DNA of 64,000 bases from Lachnospiraceae bacterium (GCA_900768755.1 CAAGDV010000006.1:1-64000), one strand, 5' to 3'; positions 16,374-25,600 are shown, counted from the first letter of the stretch. Program-made: numbers and translations. Notes: generated by a model from the letters alone, not told the origin.

Positions 16374-17491
16374 TGTCTGTGCGCCTCCTTGTACCTTGCC
16401 TTGTCGGCATACATATTGGAGTCGGCCTTTGCAACGACATCTCTGACCTCGCTTCCGGCGCCCTCCGCCCATCCGACGGCGCTCACTATATCCTGCCCCG
16501 TCTCCTGCTTATTCTTCCCAAGCAGTTTTCGGACGCCCAGAATAAGATCAACCGCCTCGCCAATATCCGGATTATCAATCATCACGACAAATTCATCCCC
16601 GCCTGCACGATAGCAGCGGCAACGGTCGGTTAAATATTCGTGCAGAATTTTTCCAAATGAGCTGATAATGGTATCACCCATTGCATGTCCGTATTGGTCA
16701 TTAATCATTTTTAAATTGTTAATGTCCCAATATACAACCGCCACTCTTTTCACCGAAGGGTAGTAGGCTTCCATCATCTCCTCGTATTTGTTCCGGTTGT
16801 AGAGCCCTGTGTCCAGATCTACATCTTTATGCCAGGTAAGCTCGGCAATCTTTATCGCATCCTCGCCCCTCTGGATTACAACATACTGAAGCATCAGTGT
16901 AAACACCAGAATTATCAGGCTTCTCGGAAACACCTCAAATGCAATGATGATAAAAACCGGATTCTCGTTGTACGGAAGCACGAGCGGACCGCCGTCAGCC
17001 AGTTCGAGATACCACTGTCTGGTGTGGTTGCTCTCCAGAAGGAGGTTCAGGTCACACAGCCCGTAGTAAAAGCTTATAAGCGAGCTGACTAACATGACCG
17101 CGGTGTTGATTCCAAAAGTAATCCACAGCACTTTTCTCTGGCGGAACTGCACGGCAAACAAGAGCGGAAGTATGTACAAAAGAACCGCGTGAAATGAAAG
17201 AATCGCCGCGATTATTCCTGACGCGATACATATAAATGTGAGAAAAACATATTTCACCTTGGGATTGGACAAATCGACCGTAAAACTCAATAAAGTCGGG
17301 ACCATAAGAATTATTCCGGTGAGAAGAAAAGCCACCGAAGTCAGCAATTTATCCACAACAAAGATGTTGCACATCGTCATCACCCAGATAAATGCCATCA
17401 TAAACAAAATATACATGATTCCCCTGAGAATATTCCTGTTGGACTGACTCTCCTGTCCAAGGGCTTCCTTGCTCAGATTCTCTCTTGCCAT
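16370..17491 (-). CDS. Membrane diguanylate cyclase (GGDEF)
   Basis: The start at 17491 (MARENLSKEALG, 373 residues) lies 7 bases after AAGGGG. About six membrane helices fill residues 25-200 as an integral sensor; a GGDEF domain follows with an intact RAGGDEFVVM site and DINNLKMINDQYGH substrate loop. It should make c-di-GMP. I see no clear RxxD inhibitory site. It lies just downstream of tRNA-Gly on the same strand and overlaps the hydrolase gene by 4 bases. Confidence 0.92.
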   Translation of the reverse strand: MARENLSKEALGQESQSNRNILRGIMYILFMMAFIWVMTMCNIFVVDKLLTSVAFLLTGIILMVPTLLSFTVDLSNPKVKYVFLTFICIASGIIAAILSFHAVLLYILPLLFAVQFRQRKVLWITFGINTAVMLVSSLISFYYGLCDLNLLLESNHTRQWYLELADGGPLVLPYNENPVFIIIAFEVFPRSLIILVFTLMLQYVVIQRGEDAIKIAELTWHKDVDLDTGLYNRNKYEEMMEAYYPSVKRVAVVYWDINNLKMINDQYGHAMGDTIISSFGKILHEYLTDRCRCYRAGGDEFVVMIDNPDIGEAVDLILGVRKLLGKNKQETGQDIVSAVGWAEGAGSEVRDVVAKADSNMYADKARYKEAHRQ

Positions 17492-17542
17492 AACGCATCC
17501 CCTTATACACAACCTATAAAAAGTATCCTGTGCAATAAAAAA

Positions 17543-17613
17543 AGCGGGTGATGGGAATCGAACCCACGTATCTAGCTTGGAAGGCTAGTGTTCTACCATT
17601 GAACTACACCCGC
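17543..17613 (-). tRNA. tRNA-Gly (anticodon TCC)
   Basis: The 71-base cloverleaf has a seven-pair acceptor stem (GCGGGTG/CACCCGC), the D-arm AGTTCAATGGTAGAAC, an anticodon stem CTAGC/GCTAG with loop CTTCCAA, and the T-arm GGGTTCGATTCCC. CCA is not encoded. A run of seven T follows the discriminator base and can end transcription. Confidence 0.97.
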
Positions 17614-17644
17614 ATAAATATTGCTATTCTTTTCGACAAAGTAG

Positions 17645-17673
17645 ATTGTATCACAGTGCCGCGCATATTGCAA
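17645..17673 (-). promoter_or_regulatory. Promoter of tRNA-Gly
   Basis: On the minus strand TTGCAA (17673-17668), a 17-base spacer and TACAAT (17650-17645) place the start about 25 bases before the tRNA. Confidence 0.7.
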
Positions 17674-17700
17674 GTGTTTTTTTATACCTTAATCCTCCGA

Positions 17701-17895
17701 CTACTGTGGTTTCAAGGAAATGCCACCTAACTCACGACTAAAGTCACGAGTGTGCGGTGGCAATTCATCAAATACGGTTCCCGCAAAAGTCTGTCCATTT
17801 ACAATCTCACTCTGTTGATAATATGAATACATTCTATTATCATCCCACGTATCATTCACAAAAACAAATTTCCTGTAGGTAACACCATTTCTCAT
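17701..17895 (-). CDS. Small uncertain ORF ending across an IS-like palindrome
   Basis: A 64-residue frame starts with an ATG overlapping the stop of the ABC gene (ATGA). The ribosome site is very close (GAGG, 2 bases), so translation is doubtful. The peptide (MRNGVTYRKFVFVNDTWDD at its start) matches nothing I know. Its last 20 codons cross a palindrome of IS200/IS605 style, so this may be the residue of a gene interrupted or re-ended by an element. Confidence 0.35.
   Translation of the reverse strand: MRNGVTYRKFVFVNDTWDDNRMYSYYQQSEIVNGQTFAGTVFDELPPHTRDFSRELGGISLKPQ
17721..17762 (-). repeat. IS200/IS605-like subterminal palindrome
   Basis: On the minus strand TGCCACC and GGTGGCA flank ACTCGTGACTTTAGTCGTGA, whose core GACTTTAGTC is the hairpin usual at IS200/IS605 ends. 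No tnpA or tnpB is present here. It may be a solo element end, or simply the terminator of the ABC operon, though no T-run follows. Confidence 0.45.
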
Positions 17896-18779
17896 TCCCT
17901 CGCCAACACAATCTGCCCGTCCTTTACACATATTTTGACCTTGTTGTCGGTGACTCCTATTTCGTCCAGCATGTGCTTTGGGATCTGAACCCTGCCGACG
18001 CGGTCAACTATCGCGTATTCATCCTGCGTCTCGGTCTCCCACAGCTTCTCATAATCCATGTTGATGCCGGCAAAATCCTCCTTTAATATCCTCTCGCTGC
18101 TGAATTTGCCGTCCCTTATGGCAACGACACGCGGAACCTGCTTTGAGAGCGCCACGTCATGCGTAACAATCACTATCGTCTGCCCCAGTTCTTTGTTGAG
18201 CCTTCGGAATACTTCCAAAATACCGTCCGCTGTTTTTCTGTCCACGGAGCCTGTAGGCTCGTCCGCAAGGAGAAGTCTCGGGCTGTTCGCCAGTGCAATC
18301 GCGATTGCGATACGCTGCTGCTCGCCGCCCGACAATTCCTTGAGACGGTTATTCTTCTTGTGAACCATCCCGACAAGTTCCAAAAGCTCAAGTGCCTTTT
18401 CCTTGCGGCTCTTTTCGCTCCGAAACTGCATCGGCGTCATCACATTGTCAAGTGCGCTTAAGTACGGCAGAAGATTTCTGGCGTTGTTCTGCCACACGAA
18501 TCCGACCGTATCCCTTTTGTACTCAACCAGTTGTTTTTCCGTCATCTTAAAAAGATTTTTGCCGTCCACCCAGAGGCTCCCGGCGCTCGGCGTGTCAAGC
18601 CCTCCGAGCATATTGAGGAAGGTTGATTTTCCGCTGCCGCTGTTGCCGATTATCGCAAGAAGCTCGCCTTTGTCAACCGTCAGGTCAAGCCCCTGTAACG
18701 CCATTACCTCAAACTCCGCCGTCTTGTATATTTTGACAAGGTTGTCGGCAACTATCATGTGTTCCTGTTCACTGCCCAT
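17892..18779 (-). CDS. ABC transporter ATPase with C-terminal AbrB-like domain
   Basis: Residues 1-225 form a MacB/LolD-type nucleotide-binding domain with Walker A GNSGSGKST, signature LSGGEQQRIAIAIAL and Walker B LLLADEPTGSVD. The last 45 residues (AIVDRVGRVQIPKHMLDEIG onward) read like a swapped-hairpin AbrB/SpoVT domain, usually a DNA-binding or dimerisation fold. It overlaps the second ATPase by 11 bases. An ATG at 18758 is an alternative start. The pair with the large permease suggests a heterodimeric export ATPase. Confidence 0.92.
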   Translation of the reverse strand: MGSEQEHMIVADNLVKIYKTAEFEVMALQGLDLTVDKGELLAIIGNSGSGKSTFLNMLGGLDTPSAGSLWVDGKNLFKMTEKQLVEYKRDTVGFVWQNNARNLLPYLSALDNVMTPMQFRSEKSRKEKALELLELVGMVHKKNNRLKELSGGEQQRIAIAIALANSPRLLLADEPTGSVDRKTADGILEVFRRLNKELGQTIVIVTHDVALSKQVPRVVAIRDGKFSSERILKEDFAGINMDYEKLWETETQDEYAIVDRVGRVQIPKHMLDEIGVTDNKVKICVKDGQIVLARE

Positions 18780-19467
18780 TCTCTTCGTCCCCCTCCTTAT
18801 GGATTATTCCGTCCTCAAGGCGGTATACAAGATTGCCGGAGCCCATTAACGCCATGTCATGTGTTGTCATTACAATCGTGATGCCCTGCTCTTTTACCAG
18901 CTTCTGAAAAAGCATTACCACATTGTGGGCAGATGCAGTGTCAAGCTCCGCCGTGGGTTCATCTGCAAAAACAACCTGAGGCTTGTGGGCGATGGTTCTT
19001 GCTATTGCGACCCTCTGCTGTTCCCCGCCCGACAGCTCCTGAGGCATGTGTTTTGCCCTTTTTGCCAGTCCGACCAGGTCCAGACATTCCATGACGCGCT
19101 GTTTTCGCTCACCCGGATAGTTGGCGAGTCTCAAAGCAAATTCAACATTTTCATACACCGTGAGCATGGGAATGAGCGACACCGACTGGAATACATAGCC
19201 GATTCTGGTCCGTCTCATCTGCTCTTTTTCGTGCTCGCTGATGCCGGTTATGTCCCGTCCGTCCCAGATAATCCTTCCTGCTGACGGCGCATCAAGCGTT
19301 CCCAGAATATTGAGAAGCGTTGTTTTGCCGGAACCGGATTTTCCCTTCAGTATCGTAAGAGTCCCTTTGGGAATCCGGGCGTTGACGTCCGTGAGGGCAT
19401 AGAACGGCTCGCCTCCGGCAACGGGGAAAAATCTGCTCAGATTCTGAATTTCTATCATGTTCTCCAT
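18769..19467 (-). CDS. ABC transporter ATPase, MacB/LolD type
   Basis: The ATG at 19467 (MENMIEIQNLSRFFPVAGG, 232 residues) lies 6 bases after GGAGG and 1 base after the permease stop. Walker A GKSGSGKTT, signature LSGGEQQRVAIARTI and Walker B VVFADEPTAELD are intact. It energises the FtsX-type permease encoded just upstream. Substrate unknown. Confidence 0.94.
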   Translation of the reverse strand: MENMIEIQNLSRFFPVAGGEPFYALTDVNARIPKGTLTILKGKSGSGKTTLLNILGTLDAPSAGRIIWDGRDITGISEHEKEQMRRTRIGYVFQSVSLIPMLTVYENVEFALRLANYPGERKQRVMECLDLVGLAKRAKHMPQELSGGEQQRVAIARTIAHKPQVVFADEPTAELDTASAHNVVMLFQKLVKEQGITIVMTTHDMALMGSGNLVYRLEDGIIHKEGDEENGQ

Positions 19468-19468
19468 A

Positions 19469-22246
19469 CTAGTCCTCCCCAAGCTTAAGGGCGTTGGTAA
19501 TTTTCATACCAAAAACCTGTTTTATCAGAATTACGAGGCACACCACAAAAACCGTACCCGTGACCGCAAACAGCCGTACCAGATCACCGTTCTGCGTAAA
19601 AAGTTTAAGCGGTACAGCCTGGTTTGCCGCCGAATATGCAATCTGTATCATCGGGACGAACAGGTATGATGCAAGAAAACCTATTGCCGCTCCGAACACT
19701 ACCGAAACCGCGCTTGAGGATATCTGCTCGTTGATTAACATCCTTATAACCTCTTTTTTCGACATTCCCATTGCCCGGAATACGCCAAACAGCAGCTCCC
19801 TCTGCTTTATTGACAACACCCAGTAAATCAGATAGCCCGCGCCGCAGAGAATAAGTATAACGATAAAGCTCATGGTCAGGATACCGTTTGTTCCTTCAAA
19901 AAGGGTGTCCTGCTTAATCTTTATGAATTTTGCCGCCGAGTCCTCGCACATTGTAAGCTTTATGCCCTTATCCTCAATGTATCTGTAAAAGGCATCGGTG
20001 TTATCCACATTAAACCATATCTGATACGGTCTCATCCCCCACGCCGACTGGATTGTCGACAGATGCGCGACAATCAGGTAATTGTTGTCCGTATATGCCT
20101 CCCCGTCGGGGCTCACCCCGCTCTTGGTCTGCATATATCCGGGAAAATATTCCACAAAATCGCACACAACCGCCTCAACTGAACCGCCGTCCTTGTCTGA
20201 ATAGGTTATTCGATCCCCTACCTTATAGCCAAGTTTGTCGCGGAAATTAGCAGACAGAAGCACCCCGTCAGCGTTCAGCGCAAGTCTGTTCAGGTATGTA
20301 TTTATGTGCTCCGAAAGAAGCTCTGAATCCATCCTGACGGTCTCTCCGAAGCTTTTGGTGTGAATTCCCATAACCGTGACGGTCTGTCCGTCCTTTATTG
20401 TTACATTGTCGTTCACATACACTTTTGCCATCGAATTGACATCCGCTATCTCGCCGTATTTTCCGAAATCCGGTTCAAAATATATCAGAGGCAGCGACGG
20501 GTCCATCCGCCTGCTCGCCTCATTGCTCTTCCACACCTCTTCGATTACCAGGTCGGCGCCGTTAAGGTACTCCATATTGTTGCGGGCGTTGGACAAAATA
20601 CTTCTCGCAACCGTGGTGTTGAATATTCCGAGCGCCATGGTAAGCATCAGAAAAGTCATGATAAAATACTGCTTCGGTCCCGTGCGGATTATCTGAAGAA
20701 AAGAAGCATATTCAGCAGGGCGCCAGCGTTTTTTGCCTATGGTGTATATAAGCCGAACAATAAGCGGGTGTATCCTTAGGCACAGAAGCGACAGCCCGAG
20801 GATAAACAGCGACGAGCTGAAAAACAAAAGCGGGTCCAGTGCTTTTCCCGACAGAACATCCCCCTCAAGCCTTGCCGTATTGCTGTTAAAGCTGTAGTAT
20901 CCGTACAAGGACAATCCGAAAACAATCACGTCAAGATAAAGCTTCTGCCACAGCGGTTTGCGTCTCCTTGCCTTCGACTGCTTATGTTTTACAATGCTTA
21001 TGCCGCTCTGCCGAAGCGCGGGAATGACCGTCATGACAACGGACACTGCCGCTGCCGCCAGCGCGTAGAGCATCACCTTCGGTGTGATGCTTATGTCGAG
21101 ACTCCGTCTGCTTACAAATTCCAAAAATGCACTCGCCGAGCCAAGAGCCCTGCATATCATTGTTCCCAGAGGAATTCCCGCAAGCAGCGCAAGAAGCGCC
21201 AGAAAAACAGACTGCATGAGATACAGCATAAAAATCTGGCCTTTCGACGCACCGCGGCTCTTGAAAAGCGAAATCTCGTTCTCCTCCATAGTCAGAATCT
21301 GACCCGATATCATAAACAGAAACACGCACAAAAGAACAAGTACCGGAACCTGAAGTATGGTCAGCGTGACATCAACCTTTTTTTGACTGATACGGAAATT
21401 CTTTATAAGCTCCGGGTACGCAGGCGTGGACACCGAACCACCGTAGCCGTCATACGATAACAATTCCTCCGACCGCGCCAAAAGCTCATCCGCCTCTTCG
21501 TAAGACACCTTCGTGTAGTCAAACTGCACGTTCCATACGGTGTTGATATTGTATTTTACGCCCCCGTCTATAAACAGCTGTTCAAATATAACAGGCGATA
21601 TAAGTATCTCGTTGTTGAAGCTTTCGGGGCTTTCAACCCAGAATCCGTCACTGCCTTCCGATTTGGTAAAAACTCCCGTAATCCTTAATCTGACGGGCAT
21701 ATTGTCAGGCGTTTTGATGTAAAGGAACTCGATTTCCTTGCCCACTATCATGTTCATCTCAACAAAACCGCTGACCGATACAACCGCATCGATATATCCG
21801 TCGGTGCCGATTGTGTCGCTGTACATTTCGCCGCTTATCAGCCTGCTGTTATCCGGCAGTTCCGACAGACTTCCCAGCTTAACCTTCTGCTCGCCCTCGT
21901 CCGTATCCTCGGAATATATTGTGGACAGCATAAGGCTGTGGTGGGTACTTTTGACAGTCTCCTCCACCGAAAGCTCTGCGCACATGGTATCTGCCAATTC
22001 TTTTAGCCGGGCATAGTCGGGATTATCCTCATCTTTTCGTATTTTGCCCACGATTGTTGTGACCGTGGGATTTTGATTATTGTCGTCAAGATAGGCGTCA
22101 AACTCGTCGTTAAACATCCTCTGGAGTGACGCATCTTTGTACATCGGGTGGCTTACGGCTACCGCGATAAGCAGGATGTTGCCTATGAGCAGGCTTATTG
22201 CCATCCATTTTTTATGAAAAAGCTTCTGCAGCATTATTCTGAACAT
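19469..22246 (-). CDS. Large FtsX/MacB-type ABC permease
   Basis: This 925-residue permease has an N-terminal membrane helix (about 13-33), an extracellular MacB-like domain (about 35-295), a first FtsX block (three helices, about 300-415), central helices near 455-550, a second extracellular domain, and a second FtsX block (about 795-915). The duplicated layout matches mechanotransmission-type exporters that act on lipids, peptides or lipoproteins outside the membrane. A run of eight G lies on the coding strand just before its ribosome site (22261-22254), where slippage could alter expression. Confidence 0.9.
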   Translation of the reverse strand: MFRIMLQKLFHKKWMAISLLIGNILLIAVAVSHPMYKDASLQRMFNDEFDAYLDDNNQNPTVTTIVGKIRKDEDNPDYARLKELADTMCAELSVEETVKSTHHSLMLSTIYSEDTDEGEQKVKLGSLSELPDNSRLISGEMYSDTIGTDGYIDAVVSVSGFVEMNMIVGKEIEFLYIKTPDNMPVRLRITGVFTKSEGSDGFWVESPESFNNEILISPVIFEQLFIDGGVKYNINTVWNVQFDYTKVSYEEADELLARSEELLSYDGYGGSVSTPAYPELIKNFRISQKKVDVTLTILQVPVLVLLCVFLFMISGQILTMEENEISLFKSRGASKGQIFMLYLMQSVFLALLALLAGIPLGTMICRALGSASAFLEFVSRRSLDISITPKVMLYALAAAAVSVVMTVIPALRQSGISIVKHKQSKARRRKPLWQKLYLDVIVFGLSLYGYYSFNSNTARLEGDVLSGKALDPLLFFSSSLFILGLSLLCLRIHPLIVRLIYTIGKKRWRPAEYASFLQIIRTGPKQYFIMTFLMLTMALGIFNTTVARSILSNARNNMEYLNGADLVIEEVWKSNEASRRMDPSLPLIYFEPDFGKYGEIADVNSMAKVYVNDNVTIKDGQTVTVMGIHTKSFGETVRMDSELLSEHINTYLNRLALNADGVLLSANFRDKLGYKVGDRITYSDKDGGSVEAVVCDFVEYFPGYMQTKSGVSPDGEAYTDNNYLIVAHLSTIQSAWGMRPYQIWFNVDNTDAFYRYIEDKGIKLTMCEDSAAKFIKIKQDTLFEGTNGILTMSFIVILILCGAGYLIYWVLSIKQRELLFGVFRAMGMSKKEVIRMLINEQISSSAVSVVFGAAIGFLASYLFVPMIQIAYSAANQAVPLKLFTQNGDLVRLFAVTGTVFVVCLVILIKQVFGMKITNALKLGED

Positions 22247-22264
22247 ATTCTCACCCCCCCCGCC

Positions 22265-23338
22265 CTACTCAACGATAATCGTAGTGCCTTCGGCGAGACC
22301 GTCCGCAATAAAGCAACGGTCTTTTATCTCGCGCCCGAGGGTCACATATCTTTTGACAATTGTGTTGCCTGTAATTTCCCTGACATAGTTCCCGTACTTA
22401 TCCTTGTTAAGTGCGCTTTTGGGGATAATCACGACGTCCTCAAGGTGAATTGTCTCGTAGGTGACGCTCATCTTAAAGCTCCAAAGCGCCGATACGGGAA
22501 TGTTCTCATCCGCCACAATATACGCTGTCTGCGCTTTCATGCTGCCCGAAAGGCCTGCGTTGCTGCTTGAAACCACATGTGCAGGATACTCGTTCCCTGA
22601 AGCATCCGTAAGCGTCACTTCCATTCCATAACGCATAATGCTGTTGGGGTCGCTTAAGGTAAAAATAACGTTGTCACTCCCAAGCTTCATAATTGTGCCA
22701 AAATAGCTTCCGTCATATATAGTGTCGCCGGAATTCATTCGCTGAAGCCAGCCCACCACCCCGTCGGCAGGCGATTTGATGGTGGTGACGGTCTCCGCAG
22801 CTTTGGCATTATTGACTTTTGCTCTGACACTCTCGACATATTCCAGACGGCTTATATCTTCTTTGCCATATTCCATCTGCTTCTTCTCAAGCCTTAAGCG
22901 GGCAATCTCCCTGCCCGCATCGTCCGTGGCTTCATCTATGGCGTTTGTAAGCTCCGAAAGCTCACTGTCCCTGGAAAGGATATAGGAATTGTATGATTCC
23001 TCTGCTTTTCTGAGCTCAATCTCCATCTGTGCAAGCGCAATGGGGTCCACATTGTACTGTATCTTTACCAGGTCCTGACCCTCCGCCACTTCCTGTCCGC
23101 GCTCCACGAGATATTGTACAAAAGAAGCATTCTCATATATCGAGTCAAAAACAATATCCTCGTTGTCCAGAAAATTGATACCCACATCCACTGTAACCGT
23201 AACGCTCATATCCTGCCTCGTTACGACCGTTGTCGCGTAATCCTCATTCAATGCGTACGATTGTGAGGTTCCCGCTCCTGTCAAAATAAATAGTATCCCC
23301 GCAAGAATTGCGGCCGCTAACCTGTTAGTTCGGAACAC
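22265..23338 (-). CDS. Efflux adaptor (membrane-fusion-like) protein, third of three
   Basis: The start codon is GTG at 23338, 9 bases after AAGGAG, overlapping the previous gene by 14 bases. The product (357 residues) has a signal peptide (MFRTNRLAAAILAGILFIL), a biotinyl-lipoyl-like half motif (VERGQEVAEGQDLVKIQY), a helical hairpin (about 105-175) and a beta-barrel C-terminus. No lipobox cysteine is present, so it is secreted or anchored by its signal. It probably couples the ABC permease to substrate outside the cell. Confidence 0.87.
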   Translation of the reverse strand: MFRTNRLAAAILAGILFILTGAGTSQSYALNEDYATTVVTRQDMSVTVTVDVGINFLDNEDIVFDSIYENASFVQYLVERGQEVAEGQDLVKIQYNVDPIALAQMEIELRKAEESYNSYILSRDSELSELTNAIDEATDDAGREIARLRLEKKQMEYGKEDISRLEYVESVRAKVNNAKAAETVTTIKSPADGVVGWLQRMNSGDTIYDGSYFGTIMKLGSDNVIFTLSDPNSIMRYGMEVTLTDASGNEYPAHVVSSSNAGLSGSMKAQTAYIVADENIPVSALWSFKMSVTYETIHLEDVVIIPKSALNKDKYGNYVREITGNTIVKRYVTLGREIKDRCFIADGLAEGTTIIVE

Positions 23339-24338
23339 ACACTCTGTCTCCTTCCTGCAAACCGCTTAATACTTCCACATACATTGCTCCCTCCACGCCG
23401 GTCGTAATGGGAGTGCGGACTCTTGCGTTGTCCATGACAATGTACACATATTTACTGCCATCCTCTTCATATACCGCATTGACGGGTGTTGCGACAACCT
23501 TCTCCCTGTAATTGCCGATTACATACACGCACGCATAATCACCAAGGTTTAAATCGTCTTCATTGTCAACCGAAAACATCGTTGTCTGTTTCTGACCTGC
23601 TGCATCTGAATAATGCGAAAGCGACAACTCGTATCTATCATCTCCGATAAGCGCATAACACTCGTGACTTTCTTCGATTGTCCTGCGGTTTATATACTCA
23701 GTGCTAACATATTTGCTGCTTTCATCTGCAATCACAATCAGCGGGGTTCCCTGTGAAAAAGAATAGCCGTCTGCAGTCTCTCCGAGACTTACAACCACAC
23801 CGTCACAGGGTGCTGCAACCGATGTCTGCGACTCCTGCTCAAAAAGCGCGTCCATCCGGTTTTGCAGGTGCTTCTCCTCCAGTGCCTGACGTTCTTTCTG
23901 CTGTTTCAATTCAAGCTCCTGATATGAAGTATCCTGACCGTAGAGCTGTGAAATTCTGATATTTATCTCAGAAATGCGGTTGGAATAATCGTTTTGTTTT
24001 CGCATATCAGACAGCTGTTCAGCGAGCCTCTCGTATTCCTCCGATGTGCCCGATTTCAACCGGATAAGCGTGTCCCCTTCGCTCACTTTATCCCCGACAC
24101 GCACCATAACTTTCGAAACCGTTCCGTCATCCTCCGCCGAGAGTTCCAGAAACTTCGGAATTACTTCCGCAGTGTATACCGATACCTCGTATACATCGGT
24201 TACAACCACGGGCATTGACTCTATTGCCGAATTGACCGGTTCGATAAGAGTGGGGACTTCGTTTTTTTGGGTTCCGCAGCCGCTCAAAAACAGCGTCGCC
24301 GCAGATATGCACATAAATGTTTTGATATATCGCCTCAT
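23325..24338 (-). CDS. Efflux adaptor lipoprotein, second of three
   Basis: A lipoprotein signal with lipobox LSGC (Cys near residue 21) begins this 337-residue adaptor. VRVGDKVSEGDTLIRLKSG is the lipoyl-like half motif, followed by a coiled hairpin (about 110-165) and APCDGVVVSLGETADG, the second half. The C-terminal VEVLSGLQEGDRVCV is typical of RND/MacA adaptors. It is a paralogue of both neighbours. Confidence 0.9.
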   Translation of the reverse strand: MRRYIKTFMCISAATLFLSGCGTQKNEVPTLIEPVNSAIESMPVVVTDVYEVSVYTAEVIPKFLELSAEDDGTVSKVMVRVGDKVSEGDTLIRLKSGTSEEYERLAEQLSDMRKQNDYSNRISEINIRISQLYGQDTSYQELELKQQKERQALEEKHLQNRMDALFEQESQTSVAAPCDGVVVSLGETADGYSFSQGTPLIVIADESSKYVSTEYINRRTIEESHECYALIGDDRYELSLSHYSDAAGQKQTTMFSVDNEDDLNLGDYACVYVIGNYREKVVATPVNAVYEEDGSKYVYIVMDNARVRTPITTGVEGAMYVEVLSGLQEGDRVCVPN

Positions 24339-24348
24339 AAGTCCCCCC

Positions 24349-25398
24349 CTATTTTATTACTATGTCGCCTTCGGACAGACCGCCCGTAATCTCATACAGG
24401 TTATCTCCGCGCATTCCGATTGTTATGTATTTGACGCTTTTTAAACCGTCTTCGCTCTCGCAATATACATAATGCCTGTCGCCGATTGTATGTACCGTCA
24501 GTATCGGAAGCGCCAGAACATCATCCCTGCTGTCAAGTGTGTATATCATCGATGCCTCAACGCCGACAGAAAGTTCATAATCCGGCTCCAAAAGAGCCAT
24601 ATACACATAGTTCTCGTCGGGCGAGTCTGCCTTGTCAAGTATGGTACCGGAATAGGTTGAACCGTCATTTCGCGTCAGGGTAACCGTGCTGCCTGCGACG
24701 AGCAGGTCTGTGACCTCATTCCGCTCAGTTCTGAAAGTGCATCCCGTATTGTCAATCACGGTTATGACATTATCGCCCGCCGTGCTTTTCTTTCCCAAAA
24801 TCCCCGCTCTGACCCACGATACCACACCGCTCATGCCGGCCCGGATTTCGCCATTTTGGACAATTCCCTCCATCTGCTCAATCCTCATATCCAGAATAGT
24901 AAGCTCGTCATTGTAATTCTGGATTGTGCCCTCATAAGATGAACGTATTCTCGCCGCCTCATCTTCACTCCCGCATCGCTCCAGTTCGTACTGCATCCGT
25001 TCTTTGGCCTGTTTAAGCGAAAGATTGGTGTACTCCTTGTTGTAGTACAAATCCTCCAGGCTGCTCTCCGCCTGGCTTACATCAAGCCTTGCCAGCACAT
25101 CTCCCACAGACACAACATCGCCCGTCTGAACACACACCTCAACAATCCGCTGCCCGTCTATGTTAAAACAATAGCTCTCCTCAGCGGTCTGCGAATATTT
25201 GAAATATATTTTTTTCGTGAGCGCAACATCCGTTCTGACAACTTCCACAAGGTCATACCCCGGCGTCTGTTCCTCCTTGACGACCACATTGTGAATACCC
25301 GCATTCTCATCGGGAAAAATGCTGCAGCCCGTGCCCATAAGCAAAAGTGCTGCACCCGCAAGCGGCCAAAGCCTCCGTCCCAGATTCATAGTCTTCAA
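24349..25398 (-). CDS. Efflux adaptor lipoprotein, first of three
   Basis: The start is TTG at 25398, 7 bases after GGAGG; the ATG at 25389 would be 16 bases away. The lipobox is GTGC (Cys near residue 25). VQTGDVVSVGDVLARLD, a coiled region (about 110-180) and the C-terminal ITGGLSEGDIVIK place this 349-residue protein in the MacA/HlyD-like adaptor family. It heads the operon; a weak promoter (TAAAAT with a poor -35) may lie near 25420-25450. Confidence 0.9.
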   Translation of the reverse strand: MKTMNLGRRLWPLAGAALLLMGTGCSIFPDENAGIHNVVVKEEQTPGYDLVEVVRTDVALTKKIYFKYSQTAEESYCFNIDGQRIVEVCVQTGDVVSVGDVLARLDVSQAESSLEDLYYNKEYTNLSLKQAKERMQYELERCGSEDEAARIRSSYEGTIQNYNDELTILDMRIEQMEGIVQNGEIRAGMSGVVSWVRAGILGKKSTAGDNVITVIDNTGCTFRTERNEVTDLLVAGSTVTLTRNDGSTYSGTILDKADSPDENYVYMALLEPDYELSVGVEASMIYTLDSRDDVLALPILTVHTIGDRHYVYCESEDGLKSVKYITIGMRGDNLYEITGGLSEGDIVIK

Positions 25399-25497
25399 TT
25401 GTTTCCCTCCAAAACATCGTTAACATTATTTTACATCATTGCGGGGATAAAGTACAGTTTTTTCCTTGCTTCTTCTCACAATAAAAATTTCAAAAGC

Positions 25498-25529
25498 TAA
25501 TTCCACCGTCCGCTTATGCGGTGGAATTA
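25498..25529. repeat. Perfect 11-bp inverted repeat between divergent genes
   Basis: TAATTCCACCG (25498-25508) pairs with CGGTGGAATTA (25519-25529) around a 10-base loop. It lies between the divergent adaptor operon and the arabinofuranosidase gene, so it is not a terminator for either. It may be a regulator site or a mobile-element remnant. The rest of 25399-25660 holds the arabinofuranosidase promoter. Confidence 0.6.
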
Positions 25530-25571
25530 ACTTTAGAAATTTTCGTTCAGTCCATTTCTTAAAAAGCATTT

Positions 25572-25600
25572 TTGCAAAATACCGGTGGATATGGTATAAT
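25572..25600 (+). promoter_or_regulatory. Promoter of the arabinofuranosidase gene
   Basis: TTGCAA (25572-25577), a 17-base spacer and TATAAT (25595-25600) preceded by TGG, an extended -10. The start point would be near 25607. Confidence 0.8.
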
